NCBI GenBank assembly: GCA_964423615.1
Contig: CAYRFQ010000004.1
Span: 62,001-126,000, forward strand
Source: CAYRFQ01 sp964423615
Lineage (GTDB): Bacteria; Planctomycetota; Planctomycetia; Gemmatales; Gemmataceae
Direction: 5' to 3'
DNA: 64,000 nucleotides
The notes under the pieces are model-generated. The model did no database searches and was not told the origin of the DNA. It saw nothing but the letters and a program-made list of their open reading frames with translations. Numbering within the stretch: the first letter of the stretch is position 1; every line of letters begins with the position of its first letter. The translations under genes and the position numbers were made by a program. Below are positions 37,921 to 47,610 of the stretch, in pieces.

Positions 37921-38416
37921 CTTGAGCAAGTCCTCTGGGTTACACGCAACCTGGTTCGCGTAGTCGAGTAAGTGACCGTAAACGCAGTGATAATACTGAA
38001 TCGGTTCGATACCTCCCATCGCGAACATATCATTAACGCTCTCGAAGTCGTAAAATGCCGGGTGGACAATGTCCTGGCGTTGGAGGACAGGTAGAAACCG
38101 TCCAGCTTATGGAAAAACATCAAGTCTGCTCAAAGCAGTACAGTGAAGTCATGTTCGACCTTGTGGTTCTGGCAATAACCCGGAATGACTACGGACACAG
38201 CCTTCCAACTGTAGTACATGCTCATCATTCGAGACGGTGGATTAATGGTGTCGCGTATTGCGAAATAGGCTTCCTATTGTGCGAAGTCGATTTGAGGATC
38301 GAATCGGTGCGCGGTTGGCTCCTACCTTACCAGGAGGCGCTTTTCTCGGTGTCTTCTATGGTGTCCCAGAAGTGAAAGAAAATATCCGCTGCGTTCTCTT
38401 GAAAAAGGGCCAGCTG
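37891..38416 (-). pseudogene. Decayed protein-coding gene, family unknown
   Basis: Convincing protein sequence appears in pieces that change frame or are cut by stops. From the 5' end: QLALFQENAADIFFHFWDTI; then INPPSRMMSMYYSWKAVSV and IPGYCQNHKVEHDFTVLL (stop); MFFHKLDGFYL; after a frame change RQDIVHPAFYDFESVNDMF and MGGIEPIQYYHCVYGHLLDY, ending at a stop at 37891. The last residues are encoded in DNA matching the truncated MITE-like element, so the original C-terminus is probably lost. No single frame is intact. I cannot name the family. Confidence 0.6.
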
Positions 38417-38667
38417 AGAATCCACACAATGGTTCCATTCCCTCGGTAGGCAACGGAACAACAAAGCTATTATTGCCATCAAGTCTCTCGGAGGAGAGTC
38501 GAAAGGTGCGAAATGTGCCAGGCCAAACTCGGGCAGTAGGGCAAGCTACCACAACAACCTTCTACGACTCGGACAAGGTATCCATACCGCTTGATCGCCC
38601 AGGATTAGATCATAGCCGGTCCGTCTTGTCTCACAAACATGACCTCCGAAGTCCACTCAGTTGCGTT

Positions 38668-39645
38668 TCAGATGTCGGCAATCCTCGTGAACGATCGTTT
38701 TCCTTCGATCGGGCGATATACCTCGCCAAAGTCCATAGCGTAATTGAAATCGTCCTTCTCGACCTGTCGCTGGGACTTGAGATCGACGTTATGGACGATG
38801 AGTAATTCCTCATTGGTCCTAGAGGCTTGAACAAGAGGCAAGCCGGAGGGAGCCCAGATACCCGACCCACCCCAAAACTTAGCTCCCGTTATCGGATGAT
38901 TCCCGACGGCGTTGCAGGCAATCGTCCAAACTTGATTGGTGGCAGACCCTGCGGCCAGCAAGGTGTCCCACAGGTAACCGTAGTACGCATCCGTCTTGAC
39001 GTTCATGCTCGCATAATCCCGCCTCGCCATGGCCCGCCACGACGCGATCTGAATGATGGCGTCGACGTGATCGATTTTGGCGTACTCCAGCAGCAGTTGG
39101 GTGAATAGAAAGTCGTAGCAAGTCGTGAACCCAAACCGAGCCACTTGAGTGTCAACGACAAGACGATCATCTTTTCCCGTTTCGGTGTATGTTTTCTCAA
39201 TCCCAGGAAGGAACGTCTTGTCATAGACTTCGCCTTGTTGGAGGCAATCATGCCGCTCACTGAGGATGTACGTGGAATTGAGATACTTACCCTCCGATCC
39301 ATGTCGGATGTTATTGAACACAACGGCCTTCAGATGTTCGCCTAACATCGGACGGAGGGAACTCTCCACCCAATCCAAGTGATTCTCAATGACCGCCTCG
39401 TCCATATACCGGCGGCATTCTTCTTCGTCTTCCCAGAAGTAACCAGAGAGACTAAATTCGGGAAAGATAGCGACGTTCGCGTGTCGATCCTTGAAGATCT
39501 CCAGCACCCGAAGCATCTTGTCCTTATTCGCCTCTACATCAGGAACAATCGCCTCGATGTTCGCCAGACCGATCGACACTTTGGTCTCGTCATCCGAGAA
39601 GTACCGTTCGGCGATCAAGAAATCGTCCGATGACCGATTCGCCAT
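38668..39645 (-). CDS. Carbon-nitrogen hydrolase (nitrilase superfamily)
   Basis: A 325-residue protein with the three catalytic residues of the superfamily: Glu63 in AIFPEFSLSGY, Lys143 in VYDKTFLPG and Cys176 in GFTTCYDF. Such enzymes hydrolyse amides, nitriles or N-carbamoyl compounds with a covalent Cys intermediate; the substrate cannot be told from sequence. Start is the ATG preceded closely by GGAGGGGAGG. It follows IS-like and repeat debris upstream and the decayed gene downstream, so it may be an accessory gene. It ends RIADI without extra domains. Confidence 0.9.
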   Translation of the reverse strand: MANRSSDDFLIAERYFSDDETKVSIGLANIEAIVPDVEANKDKMLRVLEIFKDRHANVAIFPEFSLSGYFWEDEEECRRYMDEAVIENHLDWVESSLRPMLGEHLKAVVFNNIRHGSEGKYLNSTYILSERHDCLQQGEVYDKTFLPGIEKTYTETGKDDRLVVDTQVARFGFTTCYDFLFTQLLLEYAKIDHVDAIIQIASWRAMARRDYASMNVKTDAYYGYLWDTLLAAGSATNQVWTIACNAVGNHPITGAKFWGGSGIWAPSGLPLVQASRTNEELLIVHNVDLKSQRQVEKDDFNYAMDFGEVYRPIEGKRSFTRIADI

Positions 39646-39879
39646 CCTCCCCTCCGATCCTTACGCAAGATGCACTGTCCCAGACTTCAAACAAGCGAAC
39701 TTTTTGGCGAGTTGGTGTTGCTGTGATGAAAAAGCACTCGATATCCCCGTGTTTTGTGGGTTATTGAAAGAATTCCCAAATTCTTCCTCTTCCCCCAACA
39801 GAAGATTTCGATTGAAGCCTACCCTAGCTCAAAATGACACCAAACACAACCAACACCCAAACCCCATGGCACACCCATC

Positions 39880-40005
39880 GTAGAACCCAAAAACGTCTTC
39901 TACGAAGTCCTCGCCAAATCCCAAGGCACAACCTTCGCTGGACTGCTGGCGATCCAAAAACTCGCCCACGACGTCGACCTCATCAACGCCATCAATGAAA
40001 ACTGC
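39880..40005 (+). pseudogene. Transposase-like N-terminal remnant
   Basis: An in-frame stretch without a start codon reads VEPKNVFYEVLAKSQGTTF followed by AGLLAIQKLAHDVDLINAIN. The style matches the N-terminal region of IS4/IS1634-like DDE transposases, and the rest of any such gene is missing. It is called as a remnant; the family is not certain. Confidence 0.45.
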
Positions 40006-40429
40006 ACGTCACCAGAGTCTGTTGTTCGATTTGTGTCAAGTGTTGAATCGTTGGCGGCAAGAGTACACCCATTCGGAGTCGGGATGCTCCGACCCGCCAA
40101 GACACTTGGAGACTGACGGCAGAAAGAAACACGAAAAGGCACGAACGAAAATAGCAGGTCAATAGGGCCCAACAAGGACCGTCTGCTAGCGAGGCATACA
40201 GCCGCAAGACCAACAAGAGGGCAACTATTCAACCGATAGATTTTGTAGCTATTGACATGGTTAGCTTACTTCAGGCCTAAACCAGTTTGCGAATGCTTTT
40301 CGTGCCGGTTATCGTTTTTGTTGAGGGGTGTAACATCGCGACATCGCGGCTTGTCGCACTCTGATTTCATTTGCACTCTAGTCGCACAGCCCGAACTAGC
40401 GCGTCCCCGTCTGGCCGTGTTCATTCGGT

Positions 40430-43345
40430 CTAGAAAAACTTCCCACAACGTTCGCAATATCGTCTGCCGGGAGTTCCCTCGATGTACTGTCGGCAACTGG
40501 GACATTCCGCACCCACTTTCGCGGGGACCGGCTGTGCTTGAACCGGCTGTGCTTGAACCGGCTGTGCTGCCACGGGCCGACCAGACTGTTGTTGAGCCGG
40601 TTGAGCTTGCACAGGCCGACTGGGTCGTTGGGCATGGCCAAAACCGCGTTCTCGAGCAGCACTTTGTGGCGGAAGGTTGGACCGAATTTGCTGTTGACGA
40701 TCTGGAGACCGAACGGCCTTTCTCATGCCTGCATTGTTGCCTTGAGGTTCGGCGAATCGCCCATGAACACCCTTGGCGAAGTGGACGATGATTCCCGGCA
40801 ACGCTTCCACCGAGAAACCTGGGCCAACCTCGCTTTTCCGCCCATCCGGATACATCGCAATCCACTTTTGCAACGAGCGATTTCGGAATAACAGAGTGGT
40901 CGGGTCGGCAGGTCGTGGGCTAAGCAGAGCTACGATCCCGTCGGACCCTTTGGGGCGTAAGCCGGGAAGGTCCTCCGCCGTGAGAGGCATTCCCTCACTC
41001 AAAGGAACGTCTCGACCCGTCGATAATTCGAGCACGAGTCCGGATGACTCAACGGTCTCGACGCTACAAACTTTGATGGTCACGCCTGCAAGCGGCTGGG
41101 TGTGACCCGGTTGTATTGCTGCCGTTCGTCGTGTGGTCGCGTCTTCACAAATCACCACGTCTCCGTCCATCCAGTAACGCAACGCCACAGGTGGAGCGTC
41201 CGGAACGAATACAGAAACCTGGCTTTCGTCGCTACCAAGCACAACGGCACCAGAGCCAAGCGTAACGGTTCGGACCTCGCGACGACCAAAAGCGATTTCC
41301 AGCCAGTACCGCCGGAACAACACGTCGGCCAAAGCGACCATCAAGCCGATCAAGAACCCGAGAACCGCGGCACCAATCCACCTTCCGAACAATCCTGCCC
41401 AGGTCGGACCAAGCAAAGCACCGAGCAGGGACATGATGAGTAGAAACACCAACGCCGCCGAAAGGCCGCCGAGAGCACCACCCGCAAGACCACGCATTTT
41501 ACTTAAATTCGGGGCGAAAAGGGTCACTCCCAACCCCACCAAAGCCCCCAACAACGTCCACCCAAGGATGCGACCGAAGACGTCCCAGACAGCAGTCGCT
41601 CCGCCGAGGGTGAATAACAACTGCCCCAACGCTCCGCCGATGAAGCCAGCGAGAAATCCTGCCCCGATGGCTTGGACCGCCGCCGGAATGCTCAACCAAC
41701 GTCGTTGCAAATCGTAGTGTTGCCCCTGTAGGATGCCAATACTGATGCCGCCTGCGATGATGGCCGTCCACCAAGCTACCGCCAAGAGCAAACGCCATCG
41801 GTTCTTCTTGGCGAATTGGCCTGCCGATTGGACCCCCTTCACACGAGCAGAAGCCGGTGACGGAGCTACACCGCTTGGAGGCGGAGGAACGTCCGTGACC
41901 CTCGTCCCACCTACATAGTTGACGATGCGCTTGCCTAGGTCTGGGAGCAACGCGTTAGCGAAATCGATCTTCCCGGCAGCAATCAAGTCCAACTCTTTTT
42001 GGAGACCCGTTTTCGATCCGGCAGCTTTCTGAAGCGGTTCATAAAACGGAAGATCATTCGCGGGCAGACGGATCGGTAGAAGAATCCCTCGGAGCCTTTT
42101 TTGGGCTTTGACATCGGTGTGGATCAGCAAGTGGATTTGGTCAATCCCTGCCTTCTTCACCGCCGCTATGGCATCATTGAGCGTCGGAACCTTACCAACT
42201 GGCTCATTTATTGGTTCCGCATCAGTAATGAACACGAGAACCTTCGCCGCCCCTGGCCTGAAAGGAAGTTCTGTGGCCTTGATCAGGCCATAGTAGGTGT
42301 CTTCCGCCAGTGACTCACCACCATCACTCGCTATCAATTTTCCGACAGATATGGCAAACTGGCGGGAACTCCGGGTGAACGGCTCACGTTTGGGACCAAA
42401 TTGTAGGATTTGCAAGTCTGGGGCTCGCCCTCCAAATTCCGCAGGTGGATCGAATCGATCACGAAACCCGACGAAAGCCAGACGAACGTCGAGGTTCCTT
42501 TTCGCCAGGTACCGCGTAAACCCATCCACCCCCCTCTTGATCCCGTCGATCGCGTAATTCATGCTCGCAGTGATGTCCACAACGAAAACAACGTCGACGC
42601 TCGAATTGCTGATTGCCAATTTCGTCGACCTCTGAGCCGAAGTAACGCCATTAACATTGATGGCTTTCGCTGTCGTGGTTAGCGTCAACTCGCGGACGTT
42701 CTTTCCCGGTTGAGGCTTTAACTTCGGATCGATGTCGAGCGTGAGTCTACCTTCGGTGGACCCAGGCAGGATTGTCGTTCCTTTCCCTTTGACTCCATCG
42801 GGCAAGTCCTCGAAATCAACTCTCACGGGGCCTTGAAACTTCGACCGGCCAATGCGAACAACAAATGTTGTTGACCCCCCCGGCGATGCCCCAACGACGT
42901 TCGGAACACTTAACAAGACTGCTGCCGGAGCCTTCTTCACTTCAACACTCAGGGTCGACTCACCAAATACCTTGTCCGAATCGGCGTCTCTGGCTCGGAT
43001 CTGGAAGGAGTACTGGCCAGTCTTCAACCCTTCTTCCACGTTGATCACGACCTTGGTTGCCTTCTCTTCGGAGTCGACGACCGCCGAATCGACCGTAATG
43101 CCAGCTGGCGGATTTACCCCTTCGATCTTCACAGTTCCCCGGAAGTTGGCTCGTGACAGTTTTGCTTCGATAAAGTTCTTCCCGCCGGGATAAATCGTGA
43201 CCTCCGAGGGAATTGACATTTGCAGTTCGATGTAAGGCGGCCGCAACAGGAAGAAGAAAAGTTCTCCGGGAATCAGGGCCATCAACAGCCCACCAATGGC
43301 CCCACAAAGGCCAAATAACAGTGGCTTGGGCAGTTTATCTAACAT
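40430..43345 (-). CDS. VWA-domain membrane protein with FHA-like domain and C-terminal zinc ribbon
   Basis: About 971 residues from the ATG at 43345, which has AAGGGA upstream; the frame continues further upstream without support. Order: an N-terminal membrane segment (residues about 8-34), two Ig/CARDB-like beta domains (about 45-220), a von Willebrand A domain with the metal-site motif DITAS (about 230-440), then a linker. Next are several Gly/Ala-rich membrane helices (about 530-720), an FHA-like beta domain (about 740-840), a second beta-rich region, and a tail with QPVQAQPVQAQPV repeats from 15-bp DNA repeats. The last residues form a ribbon with CPSC and CERC. VWA plus FHA-like modules suggest protein-protein recognition or stress sensing; no kinase or ATPase partner is adjacent. 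Confidence 0.88.
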   Translation of the reverse strand: MLDKLPKPLLFGLCGAIGGLLMALIPGELFFFLLRPPYIELQMSIPSEVTIYPGGKNFIEAKLSRANFRGTVKIEGVNPPAGITVDSAVVDSEEKATKVVINVEEGLKTGQYSFQIRARDADSDKVFGESTLSVEVKKAPAAVLLSVPNVVGASPGGSTTFVVRIGRSKFQGPVRVDFEDLPDGVKGKGTTILPGSTEGRLTLDIDPKLKPQPGKNVRELTLTTTAKAINVNGVTSAQRSTKLAISNSSVDVVFVVDITASMNYAIDGIKRGVDGFTRYLAKRNLDVRLAFVGFRDRFDPPAEFGGRAPDLQILQFGPKREPFTRSSRQFAISVGKLIASDGGESLAEDTYYGLIKATELPFRPGAAKVLVFITDAEPINEPVGKVPTLNDAIAAVKKAGIDQIHLLIHTDVKAQKRLRGILLPIRLPANDLPFYEPLQKAAGSKTGLQKELDLIAAGKIDFANALLPDLGKRIVNYVGGTRVTDVPPPPSGVAPSPASARVKGVQSAGQFAKKNRWRLLLAVAWWTAIIAGGISIGILQGQHYDLQRRWLSIPAAVQAIGAGFLAGFIGGALGQLLFTLGGATAVWDVFGRILGWTLLGALVGLGVTLFAPNLSKMRGLAGGALGGLSAALVFLLIMSLLGALLGPTWAGLFGRWIGAAVLGFLIGLMVALADVLFRRYWLEIAFGRREVRTVTLGSGAVVLGSDESQVSVFVPDAPPVALRYWMDGDVVICEDATTRRTAAIQPGHTQPLAGVTIKVCSVETVESSGLVLELSTGRDVPLSEGMPLTAEDLPGLRPKGSDGIVALLSPRPADPTTLLFRNRSLQKWIAMYPDGRKSEVGPGFSVEALPGIIVHFAKGVHGRFAEPQGNNAGMRKAVRSPDRQQQIRSNLPPQSAARERGFGHAQRPSRPVQAQPAQQQSGRPVAAQPVQAQPVQAQPVPAKVGAECPSCRQYIEGTPGRRYCERCGKFF

Positions 43346-43990
43346 CAAATGATCCCTTTCCCGGTGCGTGTGCTGTCGAGAGATGATTCGTGACCAGGGC
43401 AGTCGTCCAGTACTCAAAATCCTAGCAGAACGAGATTGCGACCTCCAAGCCGAAAACGTTCCAGGCAAAAAATCAGGCGATTGTAGACCCCAAAAAAACG
43501 CTCGCCAGCAACCCGGACCACCGAGGCTTTTTGAGTTCTCGCAGTCCGCGATTCGTAGGCCCTGCTTGGGAGACAACTGCACGGCCTTTCATGAGTTTTG
43601 ACCACCAAAACTCGTCCGGGGTTCCTCGTAATGGCGGAGATTTTCGAATCTTGGAGCCAACGAGAATTCCTCTCAAATCGGCCTGACGCTTCACCGAAGA
43701 ACAGAACCGAAGCACCAAACACATTACGAATCGTTCATCCAAAACCAGACCGCAAGTGAGGACCCCCAAGGGAAGCCAAATCTCCGCTCTCCAAAACCGA
43801 TGCCTCCACACCGCTTGTACCGTGATCAGGTCAACCGGCTTCTAACGAAAACACCCAATTCAACTCCAACCATGTAGGCCCGGACTGAGAGCAAAGGGCC
43901 AGCACTCGGTTGTGAGCAACTTGCCAAATCGGCACCCATCTCGATCTCCTTCAAGCCAAGGTCCCACTACTTCCTGGGATAAAATGGTCC
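43346..43990. other. Intergenic region, no supported gene
   Basis: About 640 bases upstream of the VWA gene. Two overlapping minus-strand frames extend into it but have no ribosome site or family signature. Confidence 0.4.
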
Positions 43991-44206
43991 AAAAAATGAC
44001 TGAAACCTGCGTTTAACTTACACTAAACCTACGTCTTTCATGCACCTTTTTGATACACCTCAATTTCCGCATATGCCTACAATACAATAGTTTATGGAAA
44101 ACAGGCCTCGGAAAATGCCATTTTGGCTCTTTTTCGAGTTTTTGGACCACCCTTGGGCGCATCTCGCCACAATACAACTGGATTGGACGCCTTGTCATTT
44201 TCACAA
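43991..44206. repeat. Dispersed repeat flanking the accessory region, right copy
   Basis: Matches 31612-31862 in the same orientation over about 216 bases, with one full and one degenerate unit of the 22-bp motif. Confidence 0.75.
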
Positions 44207-44930
44207 CAATCATCGAATTCCCAAACTAATCACCACTTGGAACGCAAAAAGGATTTCTGTTCCTTGTCCCGTTTCACCGGCTAGCACTCTCAGTCGTGTC
44301 TTTCTTCCACTCGTTAGTGTGTCATAGAAATGGAGCACACCACGTCTCACCTTGGTGTGCCCGCTCGCTGAAAGAACAAGCACCAGCACACCTTCTATAA
44401 AACGGACAGTCATTTCATTCCTGTTATTGGCTTGCCAGCGCCACGTGGCCAGAATCGAGCACCTCTTTTAAGTTCCGAACCAAAACAATCAAAAGCGACA
44501 GGTAGTGATCCGACCGCCCAATAAGCATACCTCCCACTCTTGCATGTCGTTTGTCTTTCTCGATTTGCAACCAGAGGAAAGAAATTCGCTGCGCAAAAAT
44601 ACGCGACAAAACAAAACATACATCCAGTGGTACGAATAAAAAATTTTGTTTATACAAATTTTTCCAATCAAGATATCTTAAAAACGACTGTTACGTTGAG
44701 TACATTAATGTTGAATTGAAAAACACAATTCCCAATACAATACTCATTTGAAACTCGCAAAATCTGCATTTTCCAATACATGATGATACTTGTAGACTAC
44801 AAATTTAGTTTTCAAATGGGCAAAATGGCATATTTAGATAATACGTTATCGAAAAATAAATGTCATGATTTGTTGAGTAAGCGATAGGTCTTCAATAAAC
44901 GAAGAGTACACATATTTGTTCTTTTGATCA
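44207..44930. other. AT-rich intergenic region upstream of the DUF1559 gene
   Basis: About 720 bases, strongly AT-rich from about 44620 to 44900. A hairpin GCACACCA...TGGTGTGC lies near 44333-44358. No gene is supported. The promoter of the prepilin-like gene presumably lies at its right end. Confidence 0.45.
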
Positions 44931-44947
44931 CACGAGGAGCGTGAACC

Positions 44948-45859
44948 ATGACTCGCCGAAATGCTTTCACCTTGATCGAACTGTTGGTCGTAATTGCGAT
45001 CATCGCCATTTTGATCGGCCTTTTACTTCCCGCCGTGCAGAAAGTCCGAGAAGCAGCAAGCAGACTGGAATGTACGAACAACCTGAAGCAAATGGGGTTG
45101 GCAGCCCACAACTATGTGGACTCGAAGAAATTCCTTCCCCCCGCTTTCGTCTCGACCGGATACGCCGACGCGGGTTGGACGGATGGGTCTTTCTTGCTGC
45201 AAATTCTACCATTCGTCGAGGAAGCCAATCGGCTGCAAGTCGCCGAGTCAGCTGGTAACCACTATTACGCTTTGACTTACTCGCAAAGCCCTCCCAAGAT
45301 TTTCATCAATCCAACCGACGACAGCAGTCCCTACGATGGACAATACACGGACGGCCCATGGGGCATTTACTCCGTCACGGGTTATGTCGCGAATTATTTG
45401 CCAATGGGCCATGTCGAAAGCAACCCACCACGAAAGGTCAATATCAAGCGTGTGACTGCCATCAAAGACGGTATGTCTAACACAATTTTTTACACCGAAC
45501 GTCGAACTGTCTGTCTCAAGGCCCCTCAAGATCATCGTCCCGGATACAGTGGCGACTTCTACAACATCGCTCCTTACGCCAACATGGGTTGGTGGCAGTG
45601 GATTCCCGTCATCAACTACTGGCCCTCGGGGGCTTCGGGTGTCGTCACCGGTACAGACACAAGATTCCAAGCCGCGCCTAGCTGGGATTCGCGAACTAGC
45701 GAGTGCGATTATCGCGTTGCTTCCTCGCCGAGAAGGGCAGGCATCATCGTCGCCATGGGTGATGGAAGCGTACGCTTCGTCGGGTCAACGGTTTCTGGAG
45801 AGACGTGGTGGGCGGCCATGACACCTCGCAGTGGCGAAGTTCTTGGTAGCGACTGGTAA
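44948..45859 (+). CDS. DUF1559 family prepilin-like protein
   Basis: A 303-residue protein of a family strongly expanded in planctomycetes. A type IV prepilin-like N-terminus (RRNAFTLIELLVVIAIIAIL) is followed by GLLLPAVQKVREAASRLECTNNLKQMGLA, the family signature. The C-terminus ends with VAMGDGSVRFV, part of the family's H-x9-DG block, although the His is not at the usual place. GAGGAG lies upstream of the ATG. These proteins are thought to be surface or pseudopilus-related, but the function is unproven. The lipoprotein gene downstream is the usual companion. Confidence 0.95.
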   Translation: MTRRNAFTLIELLVVIAIIAILIGLLLPAVQKVREAASRLECTNNLKQMGLAAHNYVDSKKFLPPAFVSTGYADAGWTDGSFLLQILPFVEEANRLQVAESAGNHYYALTYSQSPPKIFINPTDDSSPYDGQYTDGPWGIYSVTGYVANYLPMGHVESNPPRKVNIKRVTAIKDGMSNTIFYTERRTVCLKAPQDHRPGYSGDFYNIAPYANMGWWQWIPVINYWPSGASGVVTGTDTRFQAAPSWDSRTSECDYRVASSPRRAGIIVAMGDGSVRFVGSTVSGETWWAAMTPRSGEVLGSDW

Positions 45860-45955
45860 TTCTGCTTATTGTTCTGCTTCGGACCCGTTTGGATTCGTAC
45901 TTTCTGGCTTCCGAAACCCCATTGGGACGGAAGCCTTCAACACTCGGAGGGCATG

Positions 45956-46393
45956 ATGAATCGATTATCGCGAGTTATTGTTCTGGTTTTGGTTGTGTTT
46001 TGCGGGACTTTCGTCGGGTGCAGCGGTTCGTCAAAACCAGAATTTACGGACGTGAAGGGCACAGTGACTTACAAGGGCAAAAAAGTCACTCATGGTATGG
46101 TTGTTTTCAAAGCAGTCGACGGAGATCAACGAGGTGTTGGCCCTATCAGTTCCAATGGAACTTTCTCACTCAAAAGTCCCGTGGGGCCAGTCGTCGCAGC
46201 CGTCGTTACTCGCCCTGCGACGAACCAGGACTTCAACAACCCGAACCGACCGGCCGTCAAGGAGGTCACTCTTCCGCCAGGAGTGAACCTCGCCAGTTTG
46301 CCGCCGAAAAGATTCGAAAGTTTCAACACATCTCAACTGAATTTCGACATCAATACCGAAAACCGGCAGCCAATCAACATCGCACTGAAGTAA
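45956..46393 (+). CDS. Lipoprotein with transthyretin/carboxypeptidase-regulatory-like fold
   Basis: A 145-residue protein from the second ATG of an ATGATG pair, preceded by GGAGG; the frame is open further upstream without a signal. The N-terminus is a lipoprotein signal ending FVGC. The mature part (DVKGTVTYKGKKVTHGMVVF, GPISSNGTFSLKSPVGPVVAAV) shows the beta-sandwich pattern GxVxxxGxxVxxGxVxF typical of small planctomycete lipoproteins encoded after DUF1559 genes. It lies 96 bases after that gene, so co-transcription is likely. A strong hairpin follows. Confidence 0.88.
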   Translation: MNRLSRVIVLVLVVFCGTFVGCSGSSKPEFTDVKGTVTYKGKKVTHGMVVFKAVDGDQRGVGPISSNGTFSLKSPVGPVVAAVVTRPATNQDFNNPNRPAVKEVTLPPGVNLASLPPKRFESFNTSQLNFDINTENRQPINIALK

Positions 46394-46446
46394 CCGGAAG
46401 GCCGAAAACTCAAAAGTGTAGTTACGGTTCCCTGGGATTGCTACTC

Positions 46447-46500
46447 TTGTTCTTTTGGCCCAAGGCCAAGCAACATAGTCAGGAAGGCCCCTCGAAAACG
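46447..46500. repeat. Dispersed GGCCGAAGGC-type repeat, fragment
   Basis: TTCTTTTGGCCCAAGGCCAAGC...GGCCCCTCGAAAACG resembles the better preserved copies at 46616-46680 and 61590-61655. Partial and degenerate. Confidence 0.45.
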
Positions 46501-46552
46501 AATCCAATGACAATCACGTGGCATTTCCCTGGCTCCGCCGCGGAACGCCAAC

Positions 46553-46625
46553 CACGAACAAAACAATACGACCGGAGCCAAAAAGGGAAATGTTGGCTCC
46601 GGTCGTACTGTTGTTCGTGCTTTTT
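46553..46625. terminator. Long hairpin between convergent genes, probable bidirectional terminator
   Basis: Arms 46553-46580 and 46594-46619 pair almost completely (core TACGACCGGAGCCA with TGGCTCCGGTCGTA), with T-rich sequence after the right arm and A-rich sequence in the loop. It lies between the lipoprotein gene (plus) and the PhnD-like gene (minus). Confidence 0.75.
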
Positions 46626-46680
46626 GGCCGAAGGCATGGCTCAATGTAGCCAGAGTCAACGCCCCTGGAAAAAGAAAGCA
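46616..46680. repeat. Dispersed GGCCGAAGGC-type repeat
   Basis: CTTTTTGGCCGAAGGC..GGCTCAAT.TAGCC....AACGCCCCTGGAAAAAGAAAG matches 61590-61655 with scattered differences. It abuts the hairpin just upstream. Confidence 0.6.
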
Positions 46681-46722
46681 ATCGAATCGGCCGCGCGGTC
46701 CTCAAGAGGAGAACGCAGGAAA

Positions 46723-47610
46723 TTATTGATCCGAGGCGGGGTAGATCTTACGAATGCCGGCGAGCACTTGTTGGTAGTTGCCCGGGATCGTTTGGAATGC
46801 GGTGAGCCTCAAACTTTCCATCAACGATTGGCCATGGCGTTGTGTGTGGGCCCGCAAGAGCCATCCCCGAAAGTCCGCTAGTTGCTGCGACGTCATCGCT
46901 CCCTCACGATAGACGATCAAAGTGCATGGAAATTTTGGCGAGGTCTGGACGATTTTGAGCCGACGGTAGCATCCCGGTTTCACTCGCTTGTAATCGGCAA
47001 GAGAAACTCGATCCACAATCGTTCCTGTCACCTTACCTCGAAGGATGTCGTCGAGGCCGTGTTCGATATTCTTCGGATGAACGACCTTGATTGCCTTCTG
47101 GCTCCCCGTTCGGACCTTCTGCGCCTCTCGTTCCAAATAAATCCGAGTGTGGGGTCGAGATCGCTTTGGCAATGCTACCGTCCTTCCTGCCAGATCGGAA
47201 AACTTCGAAATCGGACTGTCGTTCGCGACGACCAAATAGGCAACTGGATTCTCGTGGACCGTTCTGGCAATCACCAGAGGCTTGATTTTGTTGTGTTGTT
47301 GCTCCACCCACGCAAATTCGTAGCCAGCAAATACGGCCAAATCGGTCTTTCCGCTCTGGAGTTGTTTCGCCAACGCCAAAGGCGATTGGTAAAGGACACA
47401 AGTGCAAGGCAAACGCGCTTCTTTTTGAAACAACAAAGTAGTCATCTTCAAAAGTTTCTGTTGCGTCGTTTTTGGGAAGTCCAAAAACATCGTACTAATG
47501 ATTCCGATTCGGACGGGCTGTCGTCCCTGAGCCAGCGTCAAGGAAGGAAATGGCAAAAGAAAACATCCGCTAAGAAAAAAGACCGCAAAACATACGATGC
47601 ATCGAGACAT
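46723..47610 (-). CDS. PhnD-like phosphate/phosphonate-type periplasmic binding protein
   Basis: A 295-residue protein from the ATG at 47610, with GAGGTG upstream; the GTG three codons earlier is less likely. The N-terminal signal has a Cys in LSGCFLL, so it may be lipidated. The fold is that of the PhnD/phosphonate-binding family: VRIGIISTMF at the start, LQSGKTDLAVFAGYEFAWV, NPVAYLVVANDSPISKFSDLAGRTVALP, and later GLDDILRGKVTGTIVDRVSLADYKRVKPG. No permease or ATPase is adjacent, so it may be an orphan sensor or binding protein rather than part of a transporter. The ligand is unknown. Confidence 0.85.
   Translation of the reverse strand: MSRCIVCFAVFFLSGCFLLPFPSLTLAQGRQPVRIGIISTMFLDFPKTTQQKLLKMTTLLFQKEARLPCTCVLYQSPLALAKQLQSGKTDLAVFAGYEFAWVEQQHNKIKPLVIARTVHENPVAYLVVANDSPISKFSDLAGRTVALPKRSRPHTRIYLEREAQKVRTGSQKAIKVVHPKNIEHGLDDILRGKVTGTIVDRVSLADYKRVKPGCYRRLKIVQTSPKFPCTLIVYREGAMTSQQLADFRGWLLRAHTQRHGQSLMESLRLTAFQTIPGNYQQVLAGIRKIYPASDQ

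Noticed and set aside
45889..46881. 330-codon plus-strand frame over the lipoprotein gene and its downstream hairpin
   Set aside because: It overlaps the lipoprotein in another frame, then crosses the terminator hairpin and repeats into the PhnD-like gene.
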